NCBI GenBank assembly: GCA_002021875.1
Contig: CP018627.1
Location: 3,658,001 to 3,722,000 of the forward strand
DNA length: 64,000 bases
DNA from: Streptomyces hygroscopicus
GTDB taxonomy: Bacteria; Actinomycetota; Actinomycetes; Streptomycetales; Streptomycetaceae
Direction of reading: 5' to 3'
This document shows, piece after piece, positions 19,548 to 32,900 of the stretch. Position 1 is the first letter of the stretch; every line of letters begins with the position of its first letter. The notes below the pieces were generated by a model. It did no database searches. It saw nothing but the letters and a program-made list of their open reading frames with translations, and had not been told where the DNA came from. A program made the translations under genes and the position numbers.

Positions 19548-20470
19548 TGGATCGGCGTGCGGAGCGAGTTGTTCCTGCCCGCTACACAGCGGACAGGAAC
19601 CTGCGCCGTTCAGAAGAGCGCCGCTGCAGGCCATAAGGGGCCTGGCCGGATCTTCGGGCGCCGAGACCACACCCAGATGATCATCTCATTGGTGTACCAG
19701 GTGACACCGTATCTGGCCCTGACAGGTGAGCGGGGCGCTTACTCGTTGTCTGCGGCGTTGGCAGCGCAGGGGGCCGAGCCAGGCGGGGGATGAAGGAGGT
19801 GCGCCACTCGTCAATGCCCGTAGGGGCAATGCCGAGGTGGGCAACAGCCGAGTTGGTCGATGCCGTCCATCGCGGGGTTGTAGAGCAACTCATGATTGAC
19901 GTCTCGTTGACGTTCTCGTGGAAGGCGTCGACTGCTGCGCGGAAGCCCTCGGCTGTCCGCACTCAGTGCTGTTTGCTGCGGCGATGCGCGGCGGTGCCCT
20001 CCGACCCCAGGGCGACTACCGGGCGCGGCCTCGGCGGCCTCCAGCGTCCAGGCGTCGACGAAGACCTTCAGCAGGGCGGCCTCGGGGTGAGCGCCGATGA
20101 AGTGGTCGGTGATCGGCGACCTCACGGCCTTCGTCCTCGATGAATTCGATCGCGTCGAGTCCTTCGCGCAAGAGATGGACGACGCCTGCGCGCTGGAGCG
20201 GGTCCCGCTCGGGAGCACCCTCGGGCCGGCGGGCGTTCACGGTGACCGCGTAGTTCATGCTTCCAGCCTGCTCCACACCGCCGATATGGCAAGTCCCCGA
20301 AATCAGCGAGCGGGTCACTTGGCGGGAAAGTAAAGGGATCGCCGCTGGTCAGGCAACGAATCAGGACCGTGGTGGTCGGATTGCGGTCGTAAGGAATTTC
20401 CATTTCTCCTTAGCCGCGATTCACAATGAAATGCCGCAACAATTCCATGTCGCCGTAGAAGGTGATCGTC
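19548..20470. other. Long region without a confident gene
   Basis: About 920 bp. On the minus strand around 20100-20260 a frame reads NYAVTVNARRPEG and later LREGLDAIEFIEDEG, then appears to shift to another frame (ITDHFIGAHPEAALLKVF near 20020-20110). This looks like a decayed gene of unknown family. The rest holds no recognisable frame. It lies next to the integrase remnant, so it may be the ragged edge of a lost element. Confidence 0.4.
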
Positions 20471-21229
20471 ATGCGCGACCACGAGACCGTGGGGCGCGTC
20501 TACCTCCGCTGCGGCTGCCGCGACGAGCAGCGCCGCCAGCTCGGCACTCACTGCCCCCAGCTGATGTCCGATCCCGCCCACGGGACGTGGACCTTCGCCG
20601 TCGACCTTCCTGCCACCGAGCCCGGTGGGCACAACCGCACCGTGCGCCGCGGCGGCTTCCCCACCGAGGACGACGCCCGTACCGCCCTGCACCGCTACCG
20701 CGCCGGCCGCCGGATCGGGGTCAGTGCCGACCCGAACCAGACCGTCGCCGACTACCTGATCCAGTGGCTCGCGGCCAAACGACTGCGACTCAAGCCCACC
20801 ACATGGGTCCGCTACCGCGACTACGTCCACCACGACCTGATCCCGGCCCTCGGTCCGATCCGCCTGGACGAGCTCGCCTACGAACACATCCACCACTTCG
20901 TACTGGCCCAGCTCGCCACTGGCCGCGGACGCCCCACCGTGTGGCACATCATCGCCACCCTCTCCAGCGCGATCGGCGACGCCGTCCGCCAGCACCGACT
21001 CCCCACCAACGTCGTCCGGCCCACCGTGATCCCCCGCCCGGCCTCCGGGGAGCGCACCATCTGGACCCCAGCCCAGGCCATCCGCTTCCTGCGCCACTGC
21101 CATGCGAACGATCCGGACTTCGGCGACCTGATCGAGTTCCTCATCGGCACCGGTCTCCGCAATACGACCACCAGCCCGCCCGCCCCACGAAGCCAGCCCC
21201 ACAGCGACCAGTACACGCAAGCGGCATGA
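20471..21229 (+). pseudogene. Tyrosine-type integrase, C-terminally truncated
   Basis: 252 residues from ATG 20471 (GAAGGTGA just upstream). It has the actinomycete integrative-element build: a short N-terminal zinc/AP2-like part (YLRCGCRDEQRRQLG), an arm-binding region (GGFPTEDDARTALHRYRAG), a SAM-like core-binding domain (TVADYLIQWLAAKRLRLKP), then the start of the catalytic domain up to LIGTGLR, where the first catalytic Arg sits. It then switches to unrelated sequence, so the second Arg, the HxxR and the Tyr nucleophile are missing. Normal length is about 380-450 residues. It cannot recombine DNA. A tRNA-Pro fragment, the likely target, lies 118 bp downstream. Confidence 0.85.
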
Positions 21230-21295
21230 GACAAAGTCAGGGGCAGAAGCGTGCCCGGACCCGATCTACGACCACCCAACGACCACCAACCAAAA

Positions 21296-21327
21296 AGGCC
21301 GCCCCCGCCTTCCGGCGGAAACGGCCT
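21296..21327 (-). terminator. Terminator following the tRNA-Pro fragment
   Basis: Stem arms AGGCCG / CGGCCT enclosing CGCC-ttcc-GGCG, followed on the minus strand by a T run (TTTTTGG). It lies 20 bp downstream of the tRNA 3' end on the same strand, as expected for a tRNA gene terminator. Confidence 0.6.
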
Positions 21328-21346
21328 CCGACCTGCAATAACACCG

Positions 21347-21388
21347 TCGGGACGACAGGATTTGAACCTGCGACCCCTTGACCCCCAG
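21347..21388 (-). other. tRNA-Pro(GGG) 3' end fragment, probable att site
   Basis: Read on the minus strand, the 42 nt run from the anticodon loop (CTGGGGGTCAAGGGG) through the T-arm (GGTTCAAATCC) to the acceptor end CGTCCCG and discriminator A. The 5' half (D-arm, 5' acceptor) is absent: the sequence beyond 21388 is unrelated, so no full tRNA is encoded here. A tRNA 3' end lacking its 5' half, beside an integrase gene, is the classic product of site-specific integration, with the intact tRNA restored at the far end of the element. Confidence 0.8.
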
Positions 21389-21966
21389 CCGCGCGGCAAC
21401 TCTCCGCAACGATCGGTATCGGTCTGTAGCAGACCGCCTCGAAGCCGTACACCGCCGTACAGAGCAAGAGAACACCGCTCCCAACGCCCGACCCCCGAAC
21501 ACGTCCCTCCTGCCGCCGCAACGCTTCACTCCAACACCATGACCATCCGCCGACCCGGATGCCGTCATGAACCGCACACCTTCACTCCACACAACGCCCC
21601 CGGGGAACTTACAGCCGCCCCGAATCCGATCGCTCCTCTTCCGACATCACCAGCCTGGAATCACACCCGCCCAACATCCTCAGCGCCTCGCGGGAGTCGT
21701 CCCACGCGCTCCCGGAGCAGGAGTCGAGGAAACCGAACTCCTGGACGATCTACGGGGTGCGGCGCACTCAACGAACACCGTTAGTGCCAGCCATTCATAC
21801 GCCCAGGCCGCAGGCTTGATCATCAAACGGAGCCCGCTATGCGGCTTTGCGCGCGCGCAAGGCCGCAGCGACACCCGCACGACCATCAACCCTCAAACGA
21901 CACCACTTCAACACCTCATACTGCTATCATTTTGAAGGCCGCCGTCCCCGACGAAAGGAGTTTTCG
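21389..21966. other. Region between att site and vapB, no gene seen
   Basis: About 580 bp with frames but none with family likeness or consistent codon bias. The final 60 bp before vapB is AT-richer (CATACTGCTATCATTTTGAAGG) and probably holds the toxin-antitoxin promoter. Confidence 0.4.
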
Positions 21967-22179
21967 ATGTCGCGCACCATGATCGATCTCGACGATGAGA
22001 TGGTGGAACACGCCATGCGCCTGTACGGCGTGAAGACGAAGGCCAAGGCTGTGCGCATGGCCATGGAGGAAGCTGTCAAGCGTCGGCTGCGACAGGAGGG
22101 CATCGACGCGATCAAGTCCGGTGACCTGGACCTGACCTACGACAGCCGGACGGAGCCCGACAGCAGGAACGTGGCGTGA
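21967..22179 (+). CDS. vapB: VapB-type antitoxin (ribbon-helix-helix/DUF2191-like)
   Basis: 70 residues, ATG 21967 with GAAAGGAG 7 nt upstream. The N-terminus (RTMIDLDDEMVEHAMRLYG) and KTKAKAVRMAMEEAVKR are the VapB antitoxin pattern: a short strand followed by two helices for DNA binding. The C-terminal tail (DLDLTYDSR) is the toxin-neutralising part. It overlaps the start of vapC by 4 nt (GTGA), so the two are translationally coupled. Confidence 0.88.
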   Translation: MSRTMIDLDDEMVEHAMRLYGVKTKAKAVRMAMEEAVKRRLRQEGIDAIKSGDLDLTYDSRTEPDSRNVA

Positions 22180-22595
22180 GTGAGCGCTTCCTGATCGACA
22201 ACTCCGCCCTCCAGCGATGGCGTAAGCCGAAGGTGGCCGAGGTCCTCGACCCACTCCACGAGGATGGCGTACTGGCTGTGTGCGGACCGGTCGAGATGGA
22301 GGTGATGTACACCGCACGCAACGACAACGACGCGAAGCGCCTGCACTGGTTCCTGTCCGGCTTCGACTACCTGCCGATGCCCGACGAAGTGTGGGACCGG
22401 GCCAAAGACATCCAGCGACAGGCCATCACCAAAGGCAACCACCGCGCACTGTCCATGCCTGACCTGCTGATCGCCGCAGCAGCCGAACGACATGCGGTGA
22501 CCGTGCTGCACTACGACCAGGACTACGACATGATCGCCGCCATAACAGGCCAGCCCATGAAGTGGGTCACGGAGGCAGGCACAGCGGACCACTGA
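22176..22595 (+). CDS. vapC: VapC-type PIN domain ribonuclease toxin
   Basis: 139 residues from GTG 22176. PIN acids are in place: D8 (FLIDNSALQRW), E40/E42 (GPVEMEV), D96 (MPDLLIAAAAERH) and D114-D118 (HYDQDYD). It is an Mg2+-dependent ribonuclease that in this family usually cuts tRNA or rRNA loops when the antitoxin is lost. The pair lies beside a degraded integrase and att scar, where such modules often persist. Confidence 0.9.
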   Translation: MSERFLIDNSALQRWRKPKVAEVLDPLHEDGVLAVCGPVEMEVMYTARNDNDAKRLHWFLSGFDYLPMPDEVWDRAKDIQRQAITKGNHRALSMPDLLIAAAAERHAVTVLHYDQDYDMIAAITGQPMKWVTEAGTADH

Positions 22596-22619
22596 CTTCA
22601 CTGCCCAGGACGCTGCGGG

Positions 22620-23140
22620 TGCCGAATAGTCATCCGCCCAGGTCAGGCTGCATGGTGCGCGTGGAGGGTGCCACCGAGCCGATCTTGTCGGTGGATCTCC
22701 AGGCGTCTGATCTGAGCTGGTTCGGTGATCGGTTGGGGGAGCGGGCGGAGCGGACTGGCCTGATCCAGGGTTCGGTGGGGGCGATGACTGTTGTGGAACG
22801 CTTCGAACTCGCGGAGCACGTGCAGCAGGTGTCGCTGGTTCCATATGAGGGTGCGGTCGAGTAGCTCGTGTCGGCAGGTCTGTATCCAGCGTTCCGCGAT
22901 GGCATTCATTCTGGGGGTTCGGACACTGGTCTTGACGACGCTGATTCCGGCGTCGCTCATGACTGCGTCGAACGCGTAGGTGAACTTGGAGTCGTGGTCA
23001 CGGATCAGGAACCGGACTGTGCTGCCTGCGTCCTCCAGGTCCATGACGAGGTTGCGCCCGAGCTGCACGACCCGGGCTGCGGTGGGGTGTGCTGTGGCGC
23101 CGAGGATCCGGACTCGCCGGGTGGCGTGCTCGATGACTGA
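22620..23140 (-). pseudogene. IS remnant: transposase C-terminal half
   Basis: The frame 22643 to about 23140 encodes about 165 residues of the same integrase-core transposase as at 26.1 kb (RVRILGATAHPTAARV, DHDSKFTYAFDAVM, the Glu in NAIAERWIQTC, HRPHRTLDQ). The IS end motif (GTGCCGAATAGTCATCCG) is present near 22620. Everything upstream of the integrase-core strand is missing, so no function remains. Confidence 0.8.
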
Positions 23141-23385
23141 CGGACGTTTTCGCCCGCCTCGCGACCCTGCCAAGACCGGCCACCTGACCAGCAGCTTTGT
23201 CCCTGACCACCCACGACCCGAGGAACCCGGAGCACCCGACCGAGCGTCGGGCCCAACCCATGCACACCAGGCAAGAAGCAGCCGACAACCACAACCCAGC
23301 GCCGATCAAATCAGCTCAGCCGACCCAACCGAAACAGGGAGGCTAACTTTTCGTGGTCCCGCAATGGATGCCTTCTCCCTGAGGG

Positions 23386-24549
23386 TCAGCGAGCCTCGGC
23401 TGTCTCCTGGGCATACTTCTGGGAAGCGGCGTTGATCGCTGCCACGGTCTCGGTCTTCCACTCGCTGTCGCGTACCCAGGCGTTGTGTTCACGGATGGGC
23501 TGCAGTTGCCCCCGGAACTCCGGGATGACGTACTCGGCGCAGAGTTCGACCGCGCGCTTCTGCTTCTCGAAGGTGGTGAAGTCGGTCAGCGTCATCACGA
23601 AGCTGCCGAAGCCACCGGTCTGGTCCGCCAGCTTCCGGATGAGCTCGATGGCCGTGTCCGGCGTCCCGATCAGGACCGACCCGGTCTCGATCGCGTCGTC
23701 GATCATTCCCTCCACGTCCGGCTTGTCCGAAGCGGGCAGCGGCGAGATGTGGGAGAGGTAGTTCCAGATCTCCTCGAAGCCGTGGGCACAGTCCTCGCGG
23801 GCTTGCTCCTCGGTTTCGGCGATGTGGGTGATGGCGGACAGGCGCCAGTTTCTGCGATCCACGGTCCGACCGTGCTTCGCGGCCTCTTTCTCCGCGATGC
23901 TCCAATGCGTGCGGAGTGCTTCAAAGGCTGCCGGTGAACTGGCGGAGAGGTTGATCATGCCGACACCGAGCCTGCCGGCGGTCACGGGGCCCGAGGGTGA
24001 GGTGACCGCGGCGACGACCACGTCGAGTTCGGGGACGGTGTAGGGGCGCAGCTGCAGTTTGGCCTCGTGCAGGTCGAACCAGTCGCTCTTCTCCGTGACG
24101 GTCTCGCCGCGCAGGAGTCGCATGATGACCGCGGCCGCCTCAAGCATCCGGTCTCGCTGGGTGGACGGATCGATGCCGAGCATATAGGCGTCCGAGATCA
24201 GCTGGCCTGGCCCGAAGCCCATGATCGCACGTCCATGGGTGAGGTGGTCGAGTGTCACCAGGCGTTCGGCGAGCAGAAACGGGTTGTGGTACGGCAGGGA
24301 GTTCACCGCTGTACCGAGCTTGATGGTGCGTGTGGTGCGCGAGACCGCGGCGAGCATCAGCTCCGGGGATCCGATCGGCTCGTGGCCCCCGGAGTGGTGC
24401 TCCCCCAGCCAGGCTTCCTGGAAGCCGAGACGGTCGGCCAGTTCGATGACGGCCAGGTCCCGCTCGAAGAGCACGGTGGGGCTGACGCCGATCTTGTGGA
24501 AGGGAGCCATGAAGACGCCGAAGTTGGTCGGGAAGTGGGATGTGGACAT
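23386..24549 (-). CDS. LLM-class flavin-dependent monooxygenase
   Basis: 387 residues, normal length. Bacterial luciferase-like TIM barrel (NFGVFMAPFHKIG, AWLGEHHSGGHEPIGSPELM, VNSLPYHNPFLLAERLVTLD, IMGFGPGQL). It uses reduced FMN from a separate reductase to insert oxygen into a substrate; sequence order resembles the limonene-monooxygenase/alkanal branch. It is followed on the same strand downstream by nothing, and preceded by a SnoaL-like gene; the divergent flavin reductase at 25225 is the likely FMNH2 supplier. Confidence 0.9.
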   Translation of the reverse strand: MSTSHFPTNFGVFMAPFHKIGVSPTVLFERDLAVIELADRLGFQEAWLGEHHSGGHEPIGSPELMLAAVSRTTRTIKLGTAVNSLPYHNPFLLAERLVTLDHLTHGRAIMGFGPGQLISDAYMLGIDPSTQRDRMLEAAAVIMRLLRGETVTEKSDWFDLHEAKLQLRPYTVPELDVVVAAVTSPSGPVTAGRLGVGMINLSASSPAAFEALRTHWSIAEKEAAKHGRTVDRRNWRLSAITHIAETEEQAREDCAHGFEEIWNYLSHISPLPASDKPDVEGMIDDAIETGSVLIGTPDTAIELIRKLADQTGGFGSFVMTLTDFTTFEKQKRAVELCAEYVIPEFRGQLQPIREHNAWVRDSEWKTETVAAINAASQKYAQETAEAR

Positions 24550-24611
24550 GGTTGATGGCCCTCTCGTTGGTGAGCGTTGACGGACAGGAGCGACAACGGA
24601 GTGCGCGGGTG

Positions 24612-25049
24612 TCAGAGCGAGGGCGGCGTCACGCTGCCGCCAAAGGCGACAACCAGTGGGGTTGGGTCGTAGTACTCCACGAAGTGGACGATCCTGCCGT
24701 CCCGGACGGTGAAGCAGGTGACGTACTCGTTCTTGTACTCGACGGGCCGCACCATGGTCATGTCGCTCTTGTAGAAGGTGATGACCTGGCCAGGGTCGGA
24801 GTGGAGGGTCTCGATGCGGATGTCGTAGAGCCCCTCGGTGACGATGGATTCAGGCAGTGGAGCGAGGAACTCCATAACGGCCTCCACTCCGTCGAGGCGC
24901 CGGGGAAACCCCTCCGGGGCCCACCGCATCTCGAAGACCACTTCGGGCGCGAGCAGTTCGCGTTTGACGTCGAAGTCCCAGTCGTTGATCGCCTGGAGAT
25001 ACCGCTCGGCGATCACCATGTTTGCCTGCCGCAGTACGTCTTGTTCCAC
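24612..25049 (-). CDS. SnoaL/NTF2-like protein, PhzA/PhzB type
   Basis: 145 residues, GTG start at 25049. NTF2-like cone fold: an N-terminal helix pair (ERYLQAINDWDFDVKRELLAPE) and a C-terminal sheet (YVTCFTVRDGRIVHFVEYYDP) much like PhzA/B and SnoaL-like isomerases. Such proteins bind small hydrophobic substrates and can catalyse cyclisation, epoxide hydrolysis or imine formation. It is co-oriented with the LLM monooxygenase 62 bp downstream and so probably acts on that enzyme's substrate or product. Confidence 0.82.
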   Translation of the reverse strand: MEQDVLRQANMVIAERYLQAINDWDFDVKRELLAPEVVFEMRWAPEGFPRRLDGVEAVMEFLAPLPESIVTEGLYDIRIETLHSDPGQVITFYKSDMTMVRPVEYKNEYVTCFTVRDGRIVHFVEYYDPTPLVVAFGGSVTPPSL

Positions 25050-25073
25050 TGGATACCTAACTGAGTTTAGTTC

Positions 25074-25092
25074 TTCTCGATTGGATCGAGAA
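25074..25092. promoter_or_regulatory. Perfect palindrome in the divergent promoter
   Basis: TTCTCGAT-TGG-ATCGAGAA, 8-bp arms and 3-bp centre, 25 bp upstream of the SnoaL-like start and 133 bp before the flavin reductase. It is a candidate operator for both directions. No regulator gene lies next to it. Confidence 0.5.
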
Positions 25093-25224
25093 TCTAAGCG
25101 CCTGCAGGGTAGGGGGTCAATGGTCTTGCAGCCAGCAATAAAGAGCTTGCGTCACCTCTTCCACACTCGCCGTCATGGTAGGTACGCTCGAGCAAAAGTG
25201 AATTCGATTCAGAAAGGGTCCACT

Positions 25225-25758
25225 GTGACCGGTGCAGCGAACGAGAGAAGGACCACCGCGGACACGTTCGTCGACAACAGGGGCCTGACCGCCGACGTAC
25301 TCCGAGGCGCCTACGGGCGGTTCCCGTCCGGGGTCACGGCGGTCTGCGGCCTCGTTGCCGGTCGGCCGACCGGCATCGCGGCCAGTTCGTTCACCTCCGT
25401 CTCACTCGAACCGCCACTGGTCTCGGTGTGTGTCGCCCACGCCTCGACCACCTGGCCGGTACTGCGACGAGCTTCACGCCTGGGTGTCAGTGTGCTCGCG
25501 GAAGACCAGGGCCCTGTGGCGCGTGCCCTTGCCTCCAAGTCCTCCGACCGGTTCGCCTCCGTGGACTGGGTGGCCGAGCCGCCGGGCTCCGTGTTCGTCC
25601 TTGGAGCGGCCTTGTGGCTGGAATGCCGGATCGTCCGGGAGGTACCCGCCGGTGACCACGCCATTGCGCTGCTCAAGATCGACCGGCTCTCACCGCACGC
25701 CGGAGTTCCCCCGGTGGTCTTTCACGCCAGCACCTTCCGGTCCCTGGCGAAGTACTGA
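25225..25758 (+). CDS. Flavin reductase family protein (FMN-binding split barrel)
   Basis: 177 residues, GTG 25225 with AGAAAGGG upstream. It has the HpaC-like core: LRGAYGRFPSGVTAVCG, GIAASSFTSVSLEPPLVSVCV, SDRFASVDW and the end ALLKIDRL. It reduces FMN or FAD with NAD(P)H and hands reduced flavin to a monooxygenase. Divergent from the LLM monooxygenase, it is its likely partner. Confidence 0.9.
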   Translation: MTGAANERRTTADTFVDNRGLTADVLRGAYGRFPSGVTAVCGLVAGRPTGIAASSFTSVSLEPPLVSVCVAHASTTWPVLRRASRLGVSVLAEDQGPVARALASKSSDRFASVDWVAEPPGSVFVLGAALWLECRIVREVPAGDHAIALLKIDRLSPHAGVPPVVFHASTFRSLAKY

Positions 25759-25759
25759 C

Positions 25760-26053
25760 GTGTACATCGACGCGCGTGACGCCGACGTCCGGCTTGCCGA
25801 GCCCTACGACCTGACCAGGTTCAGCGTGGTGGCCGACGACCTGCAGACACTTACCGAACGGGCCGAACAGTTCGGCTATGTCGCCGATGGCTCGGCCTTC
25901 GTGCGCGGCGACTGGATTCGTGCCTCCGGCCCCCGAACGAGAGAATGGGCGGCAGCACTTGAAGAGATGCTCGCCGTCGCGGAATCGTCGGGATGGCTGA
26001 ACGACGGCCACGTCCAGGCACACATCGTCCGGCCCGGGCCGGACCCGGCCTGA
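25760..26053 (+). CDS. Small conserved-looking hypothetical protein
   Basis: 97 residues from GTG 25760, 2 bp after the flavin reductase stop, so almost surely co-translated. No family recognised. It is acidic, soluble and probably alpha/beta (FSVVADDLQTLTERAEQFGYVAD; WAAALEEMLAVAESSGWL). Position suggests an accessory role to the two-component monooxygenase. It ends 19 bp before an IS end. Confidence 0.6.
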   Translation: MYIDARDADVRLAEPYDLTRFSVVADDLQTLTERAEQFGYVADGSAFVRGDWIRASGPRTREWAAALEEMLAVAESSGWLNDGHVQAHIVRPGPDPA

Positions 26054-26071
26054 CCTCCTCCCGGACGTTGT

Positions 26072-29460
<3,389 letters not shown>

Positions 29461-29553
29461 CTAAGCAAGCGGCCTCCGAGCTGCGAAAACTTGTCGTCAG
29501 GCTTCCTGCGGCGCCGCACACTAGTCAGTTGTCAACTGCCACACCGCATCTCA

Positions 29554-29883
29554 TCACTTCGACATCGGAGGTCTCCAATAAATCTCCTCACGCCCCAACC
29601 GGTCCATGATCCATTCTCGCCCCATCGAATCGGCCACTTGCCATGCATGAAGAAACGGACGCCGCCGATACCTACGGCATCGAATCATCCCACGAAGCCG
29701 GCCACCCCGGAGAGAAAGATCGGGCATATTGTGGCAGAGGTCCGCCAGCCACGCGATGCAAGCCACGTAATCATCATTCGGCCAAAACTCCAAAGGCTTT
29801 GCCCGCCGAGCCATTGCCCTAACTTCAATCATCGCCACGTTCTTCAAGAACGAGCCCGCTTCCAAATCATCCATACGCCTCAT
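29554..29883 (-). CDS. Candidate immunity protein for the RHS toxin
   Basis: 109 residues from ATG 29883 (GGAG 6 nt upstream); a TTG 21 nt earlier is an alternative. No family recognised. It is small, charged and rich in Arg/Trp (EFWPNDDYVACIAWLADLC; HAWQVADSMGREWI). Its base composition is visibly less GC-biased than the surroundings, like that of the toxin tip. Its position directly after the toxin domain of an RHS gene, same strand, 100 bp gap, is the normal place of the cognate immunity gene; that function is inferred from position only. Confidence 0.55.
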   Translation of the reverse strand: MRRMDDLEAGSFLKNVAMIEVRAMARRAKPLEFWPNDDYVACIAWLADLCHNMPDLSLRGGRLRGMIRCRRYRRRPFLHAWQVADSMGREWIMDRLGREEIYWRPPMSK

Positions 29884-29928
29884 CAGTTGCTCCAGCTTCC
29901 CCAAAAGGTCACTTATAGCACACGAAAC

Positions 29929-29953
29929 GGGAGGGCGCAGAGCGCGCCCTCCC
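29929..29953 (-). terminator. Hairpin between RHS toxin and candidate immunity gene
   Basis: Perfect 10-bp stem GGGAGGGCGC / GCGCCCTCCC with a 5-nt loop, followed on the minus strand by GTTTCGT, about 30 bp after the RHS stop. It would partly or fully separate toxin transcripts from the downstream gene. Confidence 0.65.
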
Positions 29954-29982
29954 TGTTCAGCTCACTACAGTCGGCCCATCGT

Positions 29983-32900
29983 TCACCCACTGCCAGGCCA
30001 CAGGTGGATGTAAATTGGCGTATCGAGAGTAATCCCAGGGTATTTCGGGCTCTCCGCACGTCTGAGCAACTCAGCCATTCTATGATTTCCCTCGATCATG
30101 TAGTTGTCTTCCGCATGATACCGCAAGAGGGAAAACTCGCCGCCAGTTGGCTGGGTTGTACTATTCAGAAGCTGCTCATCTGTCATCGAGCGAGCCATAC
30201 CCTCCTTGAGAGGGTCCGACCGCCAACTCCCGCTGGCATCGACGTTGTCGTACCCGATTCCGCGAAGATCTCCGACCGTTGCGTTCGGCTCGTGTGCGAC
30301 ATTAGCAGGCTTGGACTTTCCTCCGAAAAACCTTGAGAAGAAACCGCCACCGCTGCTCGGGCAATTGTGCACGAGGACCGGCGCGGCACCCGCCAGCACA
30401 TAATATGTGTGGATGCCGCTTACGGTCAGGTCGTGGGTGCGCTGTCGCTGCGTGAAGTGGCGGGTGTGCTTGACGGTGACGGTGTGGCCATCCGGGGTGC
30501 GGAGAGTCATTCCCAGCTTGAGGTCACCGGCCTTGACCCATGCGCGCTGAGACTGTGCCCAGAAGGGGTGCGTCGTGGTTGCTATCAGGCCCGCTGAAGG
30601 TTCACCAGCGCTGCTGGTGACGGTGATGTCGACAAATCTCTTGTCGTCTTCGGTGACGATGGTGCCGACGACTTTGCGTGTCGCGGTCTTGCCGGTGTCA
30701 GGGTCGGTGACCTTTACCTTGTCCCCGGTCTTGATGTCCTCGATGGGTTTGGTGGATCCGTCGGCGAGGAGTACTCCGGTGTCTGGAACAAAGCTGTGGC
30801 ATCGGGTCTCTGATGTCCGCCCTGCTGGTTCCTTATTGCGACCCCTCCAGGTCTCGACTCCTTCCTCCACCGCCTTTGTGGCTCCACGAGCGATGAGTTT
30901 CGCCTTGTTGTAGCCAGTCATGTCGATGGCAGCCTGGGTGCAGGGTCCCAGGTCCCACGTGGCGTAGCACGTTCCTATGGCCGCAAGCGGGTTGAGATCT
31001 TTGAAGGTGGTTTTCGCTACCTTGAGCCACAAGGGGTCCGGCAGGTTCTGCCGCTTCGTTATGTGGTCTTGAACCAGGTAATCGACACGTGAGCCGTACC
31101 CGGTGGTCAGCTTGCCGTACTGGCAGTTGTAACCGCAGCGGTACTGGGCTCTCGCGGCTGCACCCGCGCCACTGCTTCCGCTGCTTCCACCGCTGGGGTA
31201 GTGGTTTTCGGGTGGGGCGCCGTGGCCTGCATTCCCACCGTTGGTCGGCATGCAGTGACCGTTCCCGGGGTCTTCGCAGAGTCCTGTCGGGTCGCTGAAG
31301 GTGAGGGGGTTGCTGTTGGCATAGGCGTACCCCTGCATCTGCTGGGTGTCGCCCGGCTCCATGACGGGATCGACCGAGAGGAATCGTCCGATGGTGGGGT
31401 CGTATTCGCGGGCCCCCAGGTGGGTGAAGCCGGTGGTCTTGGTGTCGTCGGTTCCGCCGACGAAGCCCTTGGTGCCGGGCCAGTCGGTGGGCTGGGTAGC
31501 GCGTACATCGCCGAACGGCAGGGTGCGGTGCTGGGTGAGCTTCTGAGTGGCGGTGTCGATGGCCAGTTGTGCGGTGCCGTGGTGGTCGGCGAGAGTCAGG
31601 GAGACGCTGCCGTCGTCTTCCTGGACCGCCTGGTTGCCGCCGCCGAGGTCGATGTAGCGGGTGGCCTTCGGCGTGGTGGATCCCTTGGGCAGGGTGATCT
31701 CGGTATTGCCGAGGTAGAGGGTGGTCTCGGTGGGGCCGCGGCCTATCAGGCGGTTGCCGTCGGCGTCGTAGAGGTATTCGGTGACCTTGTCGCTGCCGCC
31801 CTCGACCGGCTCGGTCGCCTTGGCCAGGTGTCCCTCTACGTCCCATGCGAGCGTCTGACTGTCGCCGCCGAGAGTGCGGGTGGTGGTGTTCCCGGCCTTG
31901 TCGTACCCGAAGGATTCCTGTGAGGTGCCGTTGGGGCTGGATACCTCGACAGAGGTGAGAGCGTGCGGTTGGACGCCGCCCGGCTCGGGGTAGCCGTAGG
32001 TGCGCTTGGTGTCCTTCTTGGCGTCGCCTGTGGGGTCGTGGAGGGTCTCGGTGCGGCGGTTGCCGATCTGGTCGTAGGTGTAGGAGTGCCAGTACGCGGC
32101 CGGGCCACCCAGCTCACTGCCGCTCGGGGCAGCGGCGCAGTCGGTGCCACCTTGGGTCCATGCCTCGGTCAGACGCCGCAGGTGATCGTAGGTGAAGCAC
32201 TGGTTGTCGGTGCCGGAGCGGGAGACGTCCGACACGGACAGTACGTTTCCTGCTTCGTCGTAGCGCAGGGTGCTGTATTGATCGACGCCTGCGACGTCCT
32301 GACGGTCGACGCGGGCGGTGGCAAGGCGCTGGGTGCCCCACTCGTAGGTATTGGTGGCCCAGGTATTCTGACCGTCGTTGTTCGACAGTTCGTATTGCAA
32401 GGGTTTGCCGGTGAGGCTGTAATTGACGGTCGACTTCAAGCCCTGGCTGCCGTCGATCACGACGGGGCGCAGGGTTTCGTCCTCATAGGTGAAGACGACT
32501 GTCGCTGCCGGCAGCGCTCCTGCCTTGGTATAGCCGGTGCCTTGGACGAGCCCGGAAACTTTGTAGGAAGTCGTGGACAGGTAGGTCCCCTGCAGTGCTC
32601 CTTGGGAGGCTGGGATGGTGACCGAGGAACGAAGAGGGCGGTAGAGGCGGTCGTATGCGACGACCTTGGAGGTGTAGGCCTGGCCCCCTTCGTAGCGGGT
32701 GGATTCTGCCAGGTATCCCTTGGCTTCGCTGACGGTGTCGTACACCCACTGCGCCCGCAGCTCACCGCCGGGTGAGTCCTTGTGAAGTTCGGTCCGGCGG
32801 CCGAGGCCGTCGTAGACATAGGCGAGGGTGGTGTCGCGCGCGTCCGTGGTGGAGGTCAACTGTCCACGGTCGTCGTAGGCACTCGTACTCGTGCCCTTGT

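Noticed and set aside
21347..21388. A functional tRNA gene
   Set aside because: Only the anticodon loop to 3' acceptor part is present; D-arm and 5' acceptor strand are missing, so it is an att-type fragment.
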